A stretch of 64,000 nucleotides of DNA from Winogradskyella psychrotolerans RS-3 (lineage in GTDB: Bacteria; Bacteroidota; Bacteroidia; Flavobacteriales; Flavobacteriaceae), in the NCBI RefSeq assembly GCF_000427335.1, contig NZ_ATMR01000091.1, forward strand, positions 1-64,000, written 5' to 3'. The position numbers and the translations under genes are program-made. Below, in pieces: positions 37,843-47,503 of the stretch. Each line of letters begins with the position of its first letter. Positions within the stretch are counted from its first letter, which is position 1. The notes beneath the pieces were generated by a model that ran no database searches, had not been told where the DNA came from, and saw only the letters and a program-made list of their open reading frames with translations.

Positions 37843-40269
37843 ATGAAGATTTCATACAACTGGCTTAAACAGTTTATAAAAACCGATTGGGACGCCGAAA
37901 AAACAGGCGAATTACTTACTGATCTGGGTTTAGAAATAGAAGGTATTGACACTTACGAATCTGTAAAGGGCGGATTAAAAGGTATTGTTGTGGGTGAGGT
38001 TTTAACTTGCGTACAACACCCAAATGCAGACCGATTAAAAGTTACAACCGTAAATATTGGTGAGGATACTCCTGTACAAATTGTTTGTGGGGCACCTAAT
38101 GTGGCTGCCGGACAAAAAGTACCTGTAGCAACTATTGGCACTACGCTATACACTGCAGAAGGAGAAGCTTGGACCATTAAGAAAGGTAAGATCAGAGGCG
38201 AAGAAAGTCATGGAATGATTTGTGCTGAAGACGAATTAGGTCTTGGAGAATCGCACGATGGTATTATGGTTTTAGATGCTAATGTAAAAGTTGGCACACT
38301 AGCTGCAGATCTTTTTAAGGTTGAAAATGATGAAGTATTTGAAATTGGCCTGACTCCTAACCGAGCAGATGCGATGAGCCATTACGGTGTAGCGCGCGAT
38401 TTAAAAGCTGGTTTATTACAAAAAGAAATTTTCCTAGAGCTTATTACTCCTTCAGTAAGCTCTTACCACGTTGATGCTAGAGCATATAAAGTAGATGTTG
38501 ATGTGCAAGATTATGAAAAAGCACCACGCTATTCTGGTGTAACCATATCTGGAATTAAAGTTGAAAGTTCTCCGGCTTGGTTGCAAAACCGTTTAAAATC
38601 TATTGGCCTATCACCTATTAATAATATTGTAGATATTACAAATTATGTCTTACACGAGTTAGGGCAACCTTTACACGCTTTTGATGGTGATAGAATTACC
38701 GGTAATAAAATTGAAGTTAAAACCTGTAAAGCAGGAACAAAATTCACCACTTTAGATGGTGTTGAGCGCGAATTACACGAGGAAGACTTAATGATTTGCG
38801 ATGCCAAAAAACCAATGTGTATTGCTGGTGTTTTTGGAGGTCTTGATTCTGGTGTTTCAGAACACACATCGCGTATTTTCTTAGAAAGTGCTTATTTTAA
38901 TCCGGTTAGTGTTCGTAAAACAGCTAAACGTCATGGTTTAAATACGGACTCTTCTTTTAGATTTGAACGTGGTATTGATCCTAATCTTACTGAGTATGCT
39001 TTAAAACGCGCTGCTTTATTAATTCTGGAAATTGCTGGTGGTGAAATTACAAGTGATATTGTAGATACCTATCCGAAGAAAATAAAAGATTTTGAAGTAC
39101 GATTGAGTTTTGACAGTGCTAAAAAATTAATTGGAGAAACGATTCCCGAAGAAACTATAAAAAGTATTTTATCCTCTTTAGAGATTAAAGTCAATAATGT
39201 TACTGAAGCTGGTTTAGGATTAACTGTACCTGCCTACAGAAACGATGTTCAGCGTGAAGCTGATATTATTGAAGAAATCTTGAGAGTGTATGGTTACAAT
39301 AATATAGCCACTACAGAAAAGCTTAATGCGTCTATTTCTAATTCATCACGTTTTGAAGATTATAAACTTCAAAATATCATTGGAAATCAATTAGTATCTC
39401 AAGGTTTTTATGAAATTATGGCCAACTCATTAACAACACCTAAGTATGTTGAATTGAGTGACGACTTAAACGCGGATCATAATGTAAAAATGCTGAATCC
39501 ACTTAGTAGTGATTTAGAAGTGATGCGTCAGTCATTATTGTTTTCAGGATTGGAAGCTGTAGCACATAACATTAACCGAAAACGCAACGATTTAAAGCTT
39601 TTTGAATACGGTAAAACCTATCATCAATACACTGAAGCGCGAGAAGAACACAAACACTTATCGTTATTTGTAACAGGAAATAAAACGGAAGAACGTTGGA
39701 ATGCAGCTGCTCATCCAGGTGACTTCTTTTATTTAAAAGGAACTATAGAAGTGATTTTACAACGTTTAGGTTTATCACGTTTAAAATCGACTCCAAATAC
39801 ATCTGATATTTTCAGTGAAGGCATGAGTTTTTCTGTTGGAAAGAAGAAAATGGTTGACTTCGGATTGGTTAAAAAATCGGTATTGAAACATTTTGGTATT
39901 TCTCAGAATGTATTATTCGCAGATTTTAACTGGGATAATGTGATAGAAATGGCAAAACATAATAAAATTAAGTTTAGTCCTATTTCTAAATACCCATCTA
40001 TACGACGCGATTTTGCTTTGTTATTAGACAACAATGTTACTTTTGAAGATATAGACACCATAGCCAAGCAGACCGAAAAACAATTGCTTAAAAACGTGAA
40101 TTTATTTGACGTTTACGAAGGCAAAAATTTACCTCAGGGTAAAAAGAGTTATGCGGTGAGTTTTATATTTCAAGACGAAAACAAGACGCTAAACGATAAA
40201 CAAATTGATAAAATCATGTCCAAACTACAATCTAATTTTGAAAGTAAACTGGGGGCTGAATTGCGATAA
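37843..40269 (+). CDS. pheT: phenylalanine-tRNA ligase beta subunit
   Basis: Beta chain of the alpha2-beta2 phenylalanyl-tRNA synthetase, 808 residues. Order of domains: an OB-fold tRNA-binding domain (about 40-155, GIVVGEVLTCVQHPNADRLK), B3/B4 editing domain (about 210-390), B5 domain (about 400-470), the inactive synthetase-like core, and a C-terminal FDX-ACB anticodon-binding domain (FSPISKYPSIRRDFALLL to the end). pheS is not adjacent, which is common in Bacteroidota. Confidence 0.96.
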   Translation: MKISYNWLKQFIKTDWDAEKTGELLTDLGLEIEGIDTYESVKGGLKGIVVGEVLTCVQHPNADRLKVTTVNIGEDTPVQIVCGAPNVAAGQKVPVATIGTTLYTAEGEAWTIKKGKIRGEESHGMICAEDELGLGESHDGIMVLDANVKVGTLAADLFKVENDEVFEIGLTPNRADAMSHYGVARDLKAGLLQKEIFLELITPSVSSYHVDARAYKVDVDVQDYEKAPRYSGVTISGIKVESSPAWLQNRLKSIGLSPINNIVDITNYVLHELGQPLHAFDGDRITGNKIEVKTCKAGTKFTTLDGVERELHEEDLMICDAKKPMCIAGVFGGLDSGVSEHTSRIFLESAYFNPVSVRKTAKRHGLNTDSSFRFERGIDPNLTEYALKRAALLILEIAGGEITSDIVDTYPKKIKDFEVRLSFDSAKKLIGETIPEETIKSILSSLEIKVNNVTEAGLGLTVPAYRNDVQREADIIEEILRVYGYNNIATTEKLNASISNSSRFEDYKLQNIIGNQLVSQGFYEIMANSLTTPKYVELSDDLNADHNVKMLNPLSSDLEVMRQSLLFSGLEAVAHNINRKRNDLKLFEYGKTYHQYTEAREEHKHLSLFVTGNKTEERWNAAAHPGDFFYLKGTIEVILQRLGLSRLKSTPNTSDIFSEGMSFSVGKKKMVDFGLVKKSVLKHFGISQNVLFADFNWDNVIEMAKHNKIKFSPISKYPSIRRDFALLLDNNVTFEDIDTIAKQTEKQLLKNVNLFDVYEGKNLPQGKKSYAVSFIFQDENKTLNDKQIDKIMSKLQSNFESKLGAELR

Positions 40270-40293
40270 CAATCAATAATTATCAAAAACAAG

Positions 40294-40324
40294 AAGCCCT
40301 TAAACTTTATGATTAAGGGCTTTT
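40294..40324 (+). terminator. terminator of pheT
   Basis: Perfect 10-bp stem AAGCCCTTAA/TTAAGGGCTT with a 9-nt loop and a following TTTT, 24 bp past the stop. Confidence 0.85.
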
Positions 40325-40481
40325 GTATGTTTAAAACGCTTTAAATCCATTCTATTAATAGTATATACGAAGCAGCATTTTTACAGTAATAATCAATTCA
40401 AATAATAATTCTAAATATTATTCTTAATTTAAGAGTAATGCGCATAAAAGTTGGTATTTTTAACAAACAAAAAAATAAATC

Positions 40482-40982
40482 ATGGCAAATATAACATTAG
40501 GAGGAAACCCAATAGAAACTACAGGTCAATTACCTGCAGTAGGTACAAAAATACCCGATTTTACACTTACAGCAACCGATTTATCGGCTAAATCTAATAC
40601 AGATTACAAAGGCAATCGATTGATATTAAATATTTTCCCAAGTATAGATACTGGTACTTGTGCGCAATCTGTGAGAACATTTAATGAAAAAGCAAGCGCA
40701 TTAGACAACACAAAAGTATTATGTATTTCTAAAGATTTACCATTTGCTTTAGCTCGTTTTTGTGGAGCTGAAGGTTTAGATAACGTAGAAAGTCTTTCTG
40801 ATTTTAAAACCGGAGATTTTGGAAAAGATTACGGTATCACTTTTAAAACAGGACCTTTAGCACCTTTATTATCGCGTTGTATTGTCGTTATCGATACTGA
40901 TGGTACTGTTTTACATACAGAGCAAGTTGCTGAAATTAAAGATGAGCCTAATTACGAAAGTGCATTAGCAAGTTTAGCATAA
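40482..40982 (+). CDS. tpx: thiol peroxidase Tpx
   Basis: Atypical 2-Cys peroxiredoxin that reduces lipid hydroperoxides with thioredoxin. Peroxidatic C60 lies in FPSIDTGTCAQSVRTF and resolving C94 in ISKDLPFALARFCGAEG, the same spacing as in E. coli Tpx. Its 166 residues are the standard length. It lies 7 bp before dgkA and may be co-transcribed with it. Confidence 0.95.
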   Translation: MANITLGGNPIETTGQLPAVGTKIPDFTLTATDLSAKSNTDYKGNRLILNIFPSIDTGTCAQSVRTFNEKASALDNTKVLCISKDLPFALARFCGAEGLDNVESLSDFKTGDFGKDYGITFKTGPLAPLLSRCIVVIDTDGTVLHTEQVAEIKDEPNYESALASLA

Positions 40983-40989
40983 TTACTGC

Positions 40990-41358
40990 ATGCCCAAAAA
41001 AGAATCTTTTCTAATTAATAGAATAAAAAGTATAGGCTTTGCTTTTAAAGGCATGCTTATACTTATTAGAACAGAAGCCAGTATTCAAGTACAACTATGC
41101 ATCGCCATAGTGGTCACAATTACTGGCTTCTGTTTTGATATTTCTAAAACCGAATGGATTGCACAATTCTCAATGATTGGCTTGGTAATGAGTCTTGAAG
41201 GTATGAATACTGCTATTGAAGCTCTTGCTGATTTTATACATCCTGACTATCATAAAAAAATTGGATTAATAAAAGATGTGGCTGCTGGTGCCGTTTTTAT
41301 TGCCTCTATAGTCGCGGTTATAATTGCTGGCATTATTTATATTCCTAAGTTTATATAA
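40990..41358 (+). CDS. dgkA: diacylglycerol kinase-family membrane protein (DgkA)
   Basis: A 122-residue integral membrane kinase that phosphorylates diacylglycerol or undecaprenol. Three membrane helices are visible (about 30-50, 57-75 and 98-120). The active-site motifs are RTEASIQVQ and MSLEGMNTAIEALADFI (E-x-x-N-T-A-I-E). In Gram-positive relatives the substrate is undecaprenol, and sequence alone cannot decide between the two here. Confidence 0.9.
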   Translation: MPKKESFLINRIKSIGFAFKGMLILIRTEASIQVQLCIAIVVTITGFCFDISKTEWIAQFSMIGLVMSLEGMNTAIEALADFIHPDYHKKIGLIKDVAAGAVFIASIVAVIIAGIIYIPKFI

Positions 41359-41497
41359 GGAAAAAAACACACCTTAGGTAAGTAAATTAAAATATCCCAT
41401 CTATAAATTCACGTTTCCATACCAAAATCAAGAATAGAAACGTTTCATATTTGTATTTTTGTCCCATTCAAAACCAACAACACTTTTAAGCCTTAAG

Positions 41498-42271
41498 ATG
41501 AAATCATTATTTGTGACGTTTTCTATTGTATTAGCGCTCTTCAGTTGCAATGAAAAGGATAAAAAAATTAGTTCTACAGAACTTATAACAGCCCAAATAG
41601 ATACTTTAAAAACTAGTGAAGCTCCAAGCATCCCCATTACAAAAGCATTGGTTTTAGGAAAGTTTGATTATAAAACAGATTCTACATTTAGTAAGGTTAG
41701 TGCACAACATTCTGCAAAAACCTTATACCTTAATAAAACGGTTTATGCTTCTTTTTTAGACATGTATAATGCTGCTGAAAAAGACGGAGTCGTATTACGC
41801 ATCTTATCAGGAACACGAAATTTTGACGAACAAAAAGCAATTTGGGAACGCAAATGGAATACCTATTCTAATCTTGAGCCGCTAAAACGAGCTCATAAAA
41901 TTTTAGAATATAGTTCTATGCCAAGTTCTTCTCGTCATCATTGGGGAACAGATTTAGACTTAAATAGTTTAAGTAATTCGTATTTTAGCAGTGGAGAAGG
42001 AAAGTCTATCTATGATTGGCTGAATGCTAATGCTCATAATTTTGGGTTTTATCAAGTTTACACCACCAAAGAAAATGGCAGAACAGGTTACAATCTAGAA
42101 AAATGGCATTGGTCTTATTTACCACTAGCACATCACTATTTAGAGTTTTATAATTCTAATATCACCATTGAAGATATTAGTGATTTTAAAGGTTTTGAAA
42201 CAGCAAAAGAATTACATATTATAGAAGACTATGTCAATGGGATTTCTAAAGGAGCAAAAGATTACAACTAA
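41498..42271 (+). CDS. M15 family D-alanyl-D-alanine carboxypeptidase lipoprotein (VanY-like)
   Basis: Zinc peptidase of 257 residues that trims peptidoglycan stem peptides. It begins MKSLFVTFSIVLALFSC, a lipoprotein signal with C17, which is why I start at 41498 and not at the upstream ATG. Zinc and catalytic motifs: SSRHHWGTDLDL (S-x-H-x-x-G-x-D) and the final WHWSY histidine. RILSGTRNFDEQKAIWERKW is the M15B substrate region. It is followed by ftsK, 32 bp away across a REP-like repeat. Confidence 0.9.
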   Translation: MKSLFVTFSIVLALFSCNEKDKKISSTELITAQIDTLKTSEAPSIPITKALVLGKFDYKTDSTFSKVSAQHSAKTLYLNKTVYASFLDMYNAAEKDGVVLRILSGTRNFDEQKAIWERKWNTYSNLEPLKRAHKILEYSSMPSSSRHHWGTDLDLNSLSNSYFSSGEGKSIYDWLNANAHNFGFYQVYTTKENGRTGYNLEKWHWSYLPLAHHYLEFYNSNITIEDISDFKGFETAKELHIIEDYVNGISKGAKDYN

Positions 42272-42279
42272 AATATAGA

Positions 42280-42299
42280 TTCCTACTTTCGTGGGAAGT
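42280..42299. repeat. REP-like palindromic element before ftsK
   Basis: GATTCCTACTTTCGTGGGAA forms a stem TTCCTAC/GTGGGAA with one G-U pair around TTTC. It lies 4 bp before the ftsK start and is related to the copies at 31433 and 31505. Confidence 0.5.
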
Positions 42300-42303
42300 A
42301 AGC

Positions 42304-44748
42304 ATGGCAAAAAAAACAACAAAAAAGAAAACAACCACTAAAGCGGCACCAAAGACTAAGGCTAAGAGGGCATTTAAAAAGCCTTCACTTAAGTTGTCTA
42401 GTCAACAAAAACTAATTTTTGGTAGTTTCCTTATTATTTTAGGAGCACTCCTCTTTATTTCATTTTTATCCTTTGTATTTACGGGTAAGGAAGATCAAAG
42501 TGTGCTTCATAATTTCCCAGAACGTTCAAATGAATATAAGAACTGGGCAAGTCAGCTTGGTGCTTGGGTAAGCGAATTTTTTATTACTAAAGGATTTGGT
42601 TTACCTTCCTTTATTTTTGCTGGTTTATTATTTCTTTCAGGTGTTTATGTTACTTTGAGTTTAAACAAATCAAAATTAAGATCACATTGGATTTGGGGAA
42701 CACTGATCGTTGTATGGCTGTCAATTCTTTTTGGATTTTTCACTCATAAATATGATTTTCTAGGTGGCACTATTGGTTTCGAGATGAATCAATTCTTTCA
42801 AGATTACATTGGTAAAATTGGTACGATACTCTTGTTAGTGTTTGGGCTTATCACCTACTTGGCTATTCGATTTAAAATCACAGGAGAGACTCTAGTAAAC
42901 AGTTTTAAAAGTGCAAAAAGCTCTATCAAAGAAGATTTACAATCCGATAAAAAGGCAACAGAACCGACACCTATTTTCGATAATAGTTTAACTGAAGAAG
43001 CCGAAGCTATTAAGTCTGCTTTGGACATTCCTTTAAAAAAGACAGAACCTACTATTACTAAGCATTCTAAACCAGAACCTGAGGTTGAGAAGGATTCTAA
43101 AGTGGAAATGCTAAAAATGGAAGTCACAGAAAAGCCAAAAGAAGAAACCATTGAAACTCCTGAATTAAAAATCGAGGTTGAAGCCGTTGAAGAAGAAAAA
43201 TCTGAAACCGACAATTTAGCCGATAAATTAGTTGAAGATTTTGGACAGTTTGATCCGACACTCGAATTAGGTAAATTTCAATTTCCTCCATTAGATTTAT
43301 TAAAGAAATATGATAATGAAGGTATTTCTATAGATCAAGATGAGCTTGAAGAAAATAAAAACAAAATTGTAGAAACACTTAACAACTACAAAATTGGAAT
43401 TTCGAGCATAAAAGCGACTATCGGACCAACAGTTACACTATATGAAATTGTGCCAGATGCTGGTATCCGAATTTCAAAAATTAAAAACTTAGAAGATGAT
43501 ATTGCCCTATCCCTTGCGGCTTTAGGAATTAGAATCATTGCCCCTATTCCAGGAAAAGGAACCATTGGAATTGAAGTACCTAATAAAAATTCGACTATTG
43601 TATCGATGCGCTCAGTTATTGCGTCTCAAAAATTTCAAAAATCGGATATGCAATTACCAATCGCTTTTGGAAAAACCATTAGCAATGAAACCTTTGTTGT
43701 CGATTTGGCTAAAATGCCACACTTACTTATGGCTGGTGCAACAGGCCAGGGTAAATCGGTAGGTTTAAATGCTGTGCTGACTTCTTTATTATATAAAAAG
43801 CATCCAGCAGAAGTAAAATTTGTTCTTGTTGATCCTAAAAAAGTAGAATTAACACTTTTCAATAAAATTGAACGTCATTATTTGGCAAAACTTCCAGATA
43901 GTGAAGAAGCCATCATCACAGATAATACAAAGGTTATAAACACCTTAAATTCACTTTGTATTGAAATGGATAACCGTTACGAAATGCTTAAAAATGCCTT
44001 TTGTAGAAACATTGCCGAATACAACGTAAAATTTAAAGCCAGAAAATTAAACCCTAATGATGGTCATGCATTTTTACCATATATTGTATTGGTTGTAGAT
44101 GAGTTTGCAGATTTAATTATGACGGCAGGTAAAGAGGTAGAAACACCAATTGCTAGACTTGCGCAGTTGGCTCGTGCTATTGGTATCCACTTAATTGTGG
44201 CAACACAACGTCCATCGGTTAACGTTATTACAGGTATTATTAAAGCGAATTTCCCAGCTCGTATCGCATTTAGAGTAACGAGTAAAATAGATTCGCGTAC
44301 TATTTTAGATGGTTCGGGTGCCGATCAGTTGATTGGTCGTGGAGATATGCTTTACACACAAGGTAACGAACTTATTCGTATTCAATGTGCGTTTGTAGAC
44401 ACTCCTGAAGTTGAAAAAATAACAGAATTTATCGGTTCACAAAAAGCATATCCGGATGCTCATTTACTGCCAGAGTACGTTGGTGAAGAAGGTGGCACAA
44501 ATCTTGATATTGATATATCAGACAGAGATAAATTGTTTAGAGAAGCAGCAGAACTTATTGTAACAGCACAACAAGGCTCTGCATCTTTATTACAACGAAA
44601 ATTAAAATTAGGTTACAACAGAGCAGGTCGTATTATTGATCAATTAGAAGCTGCTGGTATTGTTGGAAATTTTGAAGGAAGTAAAGCGCGTCAAGTTTTA
44701 ATTCCTGATTTAGTATCCTTAGATCAGTTGCTAGATAATGAACAATAA
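42304..44748 (+). CDS. ftsK: DNA translocase FtsK/SpoIIIE
   Basis: Septal DNA pump of 814 residues that clears chromosome termini and activates dimer resolution. It has a Lys-rich N-terminus, four membrane helices (about 35-190), an acidic linker (210-310), the alpha/beta motor with Walker A GATGQGKSV near 477 and Walker B VLVVDEFADLIM, and a C-terminal gamma winged helix (SASLLQRKLKLGYNRAGRII) that reads KOPS-like sites. Length and order are normal for Bacteroidota. It leads an ftsK-lolA-lptF/G run. Confidence 0.95.
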   Translation: MAKKTTKKKTTTKAAPKTKAKRAFKKPSLKLSSQQKLIFGSFLIILGALLFISFLSFVFTGKEDQSVLHNFPERSNEYKNWASQLGAWVSEFFITKGFGLPSFIFAGLLFLSGVYVTLSLNKSKLRSHWIWGTLIVVWLSILFGFFTHKYDFLGGTIGFEMNQFFQDYIGKIGTILLLVFGLITYLAIRFKITGETLVNSFKSAKSSIKEDLQSDKKATEPTPIFDNSLTEEAEAIKSALDIPLKKTEPTITKHSKPEPEVEKDSKVEMLKMEVTEKPKEETIETPELKIEVEAVEEEKSETDNLADKLVEDFGQFDPTLELGKFQFPPLDLLKKYDNEGISIDQDELEENKNKIVETLNNYKIGISSIKATIGPTVTLYEIVPDAGIRISKIKNLEDDIALSLAALGIRIIAPIPGKGTIGIEVPNKNSTIVSMRSVIASQKFQKSDMQLPIAFGKTISNETFVVDLAKMPHLLMAGATGQGKSVGLNAVLTSLLYKKHPAEVKFVLVDPKKVELTLFNKIERHYLAKLPDSEEAIITDNTKVINTLNSLCIEMDNRYEMLKNAFCRNIAEYNVKFKARKLNPNDGHAFLPYIVLVVDEFADLIMTAGKEVETPIARLAQLARAIGIHLIVATQRPSVNVITGIIKANFPARIAFRVTSKIDSRTILDGSGADQLIGRGDMLYTQGNELIRIQCAFVDTPEVEKITEFIGSQKAYPDAHLLPEYVGEEGGTNLDIDISDRDKLFREAAELIVTAQQGSASLLQRKLKLGYNRAGRIIDQLEAAGIVGNFEGSKARQVLIPDLVSLDQLLDNEQ

Positions 44749-44808
44749 CAGTACATTGCACTAGGTAACAAAAACATTATTTTACACTATAAATAGAAAC
44801 AAAAAAGA

Positions 44809-45450
44809 ATGAAAAAATTAATTATTATCGCATGTATTGCTATAGGGTTCAATGCTTTCGCTCAAAATGATGCCAAAGCAGAATCTTTACTAAAAGAAGT
44901 AAGCACAAAAATTAAAAGCTATAAAAACATTAGCTTAGATTTTAAATATGAATTAAATAATATTAGCGAGAATATTAAACAAGAAACGCGAGGTGATGTA
45001 GTCATAGAGGGTGAAAAATACAAGCTTAACATCCTAGGTGTTACACGCATTTTTGATGGCAAGACATTACACACTATTAGTCCTGAAGATGAGGAAGTTA
45101 CTATTTCTTCGGATAATTCAGAAGATGAAAGTACCATCACACCAAGTAAAATGTTATCCTTTTATGAAGATGGTTATAGCTTTAAAATGGACATCTTACA
45201 AACCATCAAAGGACGCAAAATTCAGTATATCAAACTCAATCCAATGGATACAAATTCTGAAATAAAGCATATTTTATTAGGGATTGATGCAACTACTAAG
45301 CATATTTACAATTTAATTGAAGTTGGTAAAAACGGAACGAAAACAACATTAACTGTTAATTCTTTTAAAACCGACCAACCTATATCAAAAACCTTATTTA
45401 CATTTGACAAAAGTAAATACAGCGATTACTTTATCAATAAAATAGACTAA
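44809..45450 (+). CDS. lolA: outer-membrane lipoprotein carrier LolA-like
   Basis: A 213-residue periplasmic protein with signal peptide MKKLIIIACIAIGFNAFAQ and the LolA opening AESLLKEVSTKIKSYKNISLDFKY. It carries lipoproteins from LolCDE to the outer membrane. Its position directly after ftsK is the standard Bacteroidota and proteobacterial arrangement, which supports the call. The LptF/LptG-like permease follows 17 bp later. Confidence 0.88.
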   Translation: MKKLIIIACIAIGFNAFAQNDAKAESLLKEVSTKIKSYKNISLDFKYELNNISENIKQETRGDVVIEGEKYKLNILGVTRIFDGKTLHTISPEDEEVTISSDNSEDESTITPSKMLSFYEDGYSFKMDILQTIKGRKIQYIKLNPMDTNSEIKHILLGIDATTKHIYNLIEVGKNGTKTTLTVNSFKTDQPISKTLFTFDKSKYSDYFINKID

Positions 45451-45467
45451 GGCTAAATTTTAATTGT

Positions 45468-47471
45468 GTGAAAATATTAGATAGGTACATACTTATCACA
45501 TTTTTAAAGACGTTTTTTAGCGTCTTTATTATATTCATGTTCATCTTTATTTTACAAGGAGTTTGGCTATACATTGCTGAACTTGCTGGTAAAGATCTGG
45601 ACGTTACTGTGACGGCTAAATTTATTTTGTACTATATGCCAAAGTTAATTCCTTTGGTAGTGCCTTTGACTGTTTTATTATCTTCAATCATGGTTTTTGG
45701 CAACTTTGCAGAAAACTATGAGTTTGCGGCAATGAAATCTACAGGTATTTCTTTGCAACGTGCTATGCGTAGCTTAAGTGTCTTTATTGTTGCACTTGGA
45801 ATCGGCTGTTTCTTTTTTGCGAATAATGTGATTCCTTGGGGAGAATATAATTTTTATAACCTAAGACGTAACATCGCTAAAATGAAACCAGCATTAGCTA
45901 TTGCTGAAGGTCAGTTTAATGAAATAGGAAATATTAATATAAAAGTTGCCAAGAAATCTGGTGACCGAGGGCAGTTTCTTGAAGATGTTGTTATTCATGA
46001 AAAAAGCACCACGAGACGCGGAAATTATAAAGTTATTGCTTCTGAAAAAGGTGAATTAAAAAGTAGTCCAGACTCTAATATTCTTCAACTTGAATTGTTG
46101 AATGGGAATTACTACGAAGAAGTCATTAGCAAAGACGTAAGGAAGAATCAAAACAAGCCGCATGTAAAAAGCTATTTTGATAACTACATTACCAATGTTG
46201 ATTTAGAAATACTAAATAGTGATGACTTAGATGAGAAAAGTCAATCTGACAGATACAACATGTTAAGTGTAGCTCAGCTAAATAAAGTAATTGATACCTT
46301 AGAACGAAACAGAGCAAATGATTATAAAGCTTTATCTAGCACCTTATACAATCGAAGTACATATGCGTCTTTAAATATTAATATAGATACATCTAAGACT
46401 AGAAAAACCGTTCCTAAGGATTCTATTTTAATTTCTAAGAATCTTTTAGATTTTTATAGTACAGCTCAAAAAATTCAGATTTTAAATTTGGCAGTAAATT
46501 CTTCTAATAGTACTAGACAAATTTTAGATTCTAATAAAAAGAATTTAGAAACGAAGCAAATATTCTTAAACAAGCACATTATTTCATTACAAGATAAAAT
46601 TGTTTTAGCATTTGCCTGTATTATTCTCTTTTTTGTAGGAGCACCACTTGGAGCATTAATACGTAAAGGTGGACTTGGACTCCCAATGGTCATCGCTATT
46701 GTACTATTCCTAACCTATCATTTCTTTGGAATTTTCGCAAAAAACAGTGCTGAAAAAGGTAGTTTTAGTCCCATTATTGGTTCTTGGCTTTCTACAGCCG
46801 TAATGCTACCTTTAAGTATTTATCTTACAACACGTGCGACAAATGATAAAGGTGTTTTTCAGTTTGATGCCATCATTGTGCCTTTAAAACGATTATTCAA
46901 TCCTAAGAATAAACTTCAACTTTCAGAAAGTGATACTAAAGTGTATAACTTTTATTCCAAATATTCTATGGAAGAGTTAATAGGGATTATTAAAAATCAA
47001 GATGAAATTACGTTGGATAAAAAGCCAAAAGAGATTGCACTTCATAATATATTAGATCGCAATATTTCACTTGAAGGTTTAAAGTCTGAAGGTTTAGAAA
47101 TTCCAGATACACTTATAAAAGCGAGAGTACTACTTAAAGATTACAATGATTATTCAAAAACTAGTTTAATAAGTTATTGTGTTGGTATTGTACTACTTGT
47201 GTTACATTTTGTATTTAACAATAATAAACTTCCGGAATTAGCAGAGTCGGCTTTAACTTTAAGTATTATCGCATTCATATTTTTTGTTATATATGTTATT
47301 GTCAACGCTTTTGTCTATTCAAAATTTTATAAGATTATTAATCAGGAAGGAAAGCACATCAATCCTTTTATTGTTGCCTTAACACTTCCTATTTATCCAC
47401 TAAAGTATATAATTGTAAGAAGTAGAATTTCTCAAGACTTCTACCTCAGCTGTCTTCAAAATATAAAATAA
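45468..47471 (+). CDS. LptF/LptG (YjgP/YjgQ) family LPS-transport permease
   Basis: Inner-membrane permease of 667 residues. Three N-terminal helices (about 12-115), a periplasmic beta-jellyroll (120-370) and three helices (375-465) follow the YjgP/YjgQ plan. MKILDRYILITFLKTF and FGNFAENYEFAAMKSTG are family hallmarks. An extra C-terminal part (about 470-667) with two more helices is longer than the proteobacterial proteins. The start is GTG at 45468. It is the third gene of the ftsK-lolA run. Confidence 0.87.
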   Translation: MKILDRYILITFLKTFFSVFIIFMFIFILQGVWLYIAELAGKDLDVTVTAKFILYYMPKLIPLVVPLTVLLSSIMVFGNFAENYEFAAMKSTGISLQRAMRSLSVFIVALGIGCFFFANNVIPWGEYNFYNLRRNIAKMKPALAIAEGQFNEIGNINIKVAKKSGDRGQFLEDVVIHEKSTTRRGNYKVIASEKGELKSSPDSNILQLELLNGNYYEEVISKDVRKNQNKPHVKSYFDNYITNVDLEILNSDDLDEKSQSDRYNMLSVAQLNKVIDTLERNRANDYKALSSTLYNRSTYASLNINIDTSKTRKTVPKDSILISKNLLDFYSTAQKIQILNLAVNSSNSTRQILDSNKKNLETKQIFLNKHIISLQDKIVLAFACIILFFVGAPLGALIRKGGLGLPMVIAIVLFLTYHFFGIFAKNSAEKGSFSPIIGSWLSTAVMLPLSIYLTTRATNDKGVFQFDAIIVPLKRLFNPKNKLQLSESDTKVYNFYSKYSMEELIGIIKNQDEITLDKKPKEIALHNILDRNISLEGLKSEGLEIPDTLIKARVLLKDYNDYSKTSLISYCVGIVLLVLHFVFNNNKLPELAESALTLSIIAFIFFVIYVIVNAFVYSKFYKIINQEGKHINPFIVALTLPIYPLKYIIVRSRISQDFYLSCLQNIK

Positions 47472-47474
47472 ACG

Positions 47475-47482
47475 TATCTTTG
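47475..47482 (+). promoter_or_regulatory. -7 box of ribBA
   Basis: TATCTTTG, a perfect TAnnTTTG, overlaps the TTG at 47480 that would open a longer reading frame. Transcription would begin near 47487, so translation must start at the ATG at 47504 or 47507. No FMN riboswitch fits in the roughly 17-nt leader. Confidence 0.65.
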
Positions 47483-47503
47483 CAGCGTCAAAAAAAAAGC
47501 ACC

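Noticed and set aside
47480..47503. TTG start extending ribBA by eight codons
   Set aside because: The TTG is inside the -7 promoter box, so it would not be transcribed.
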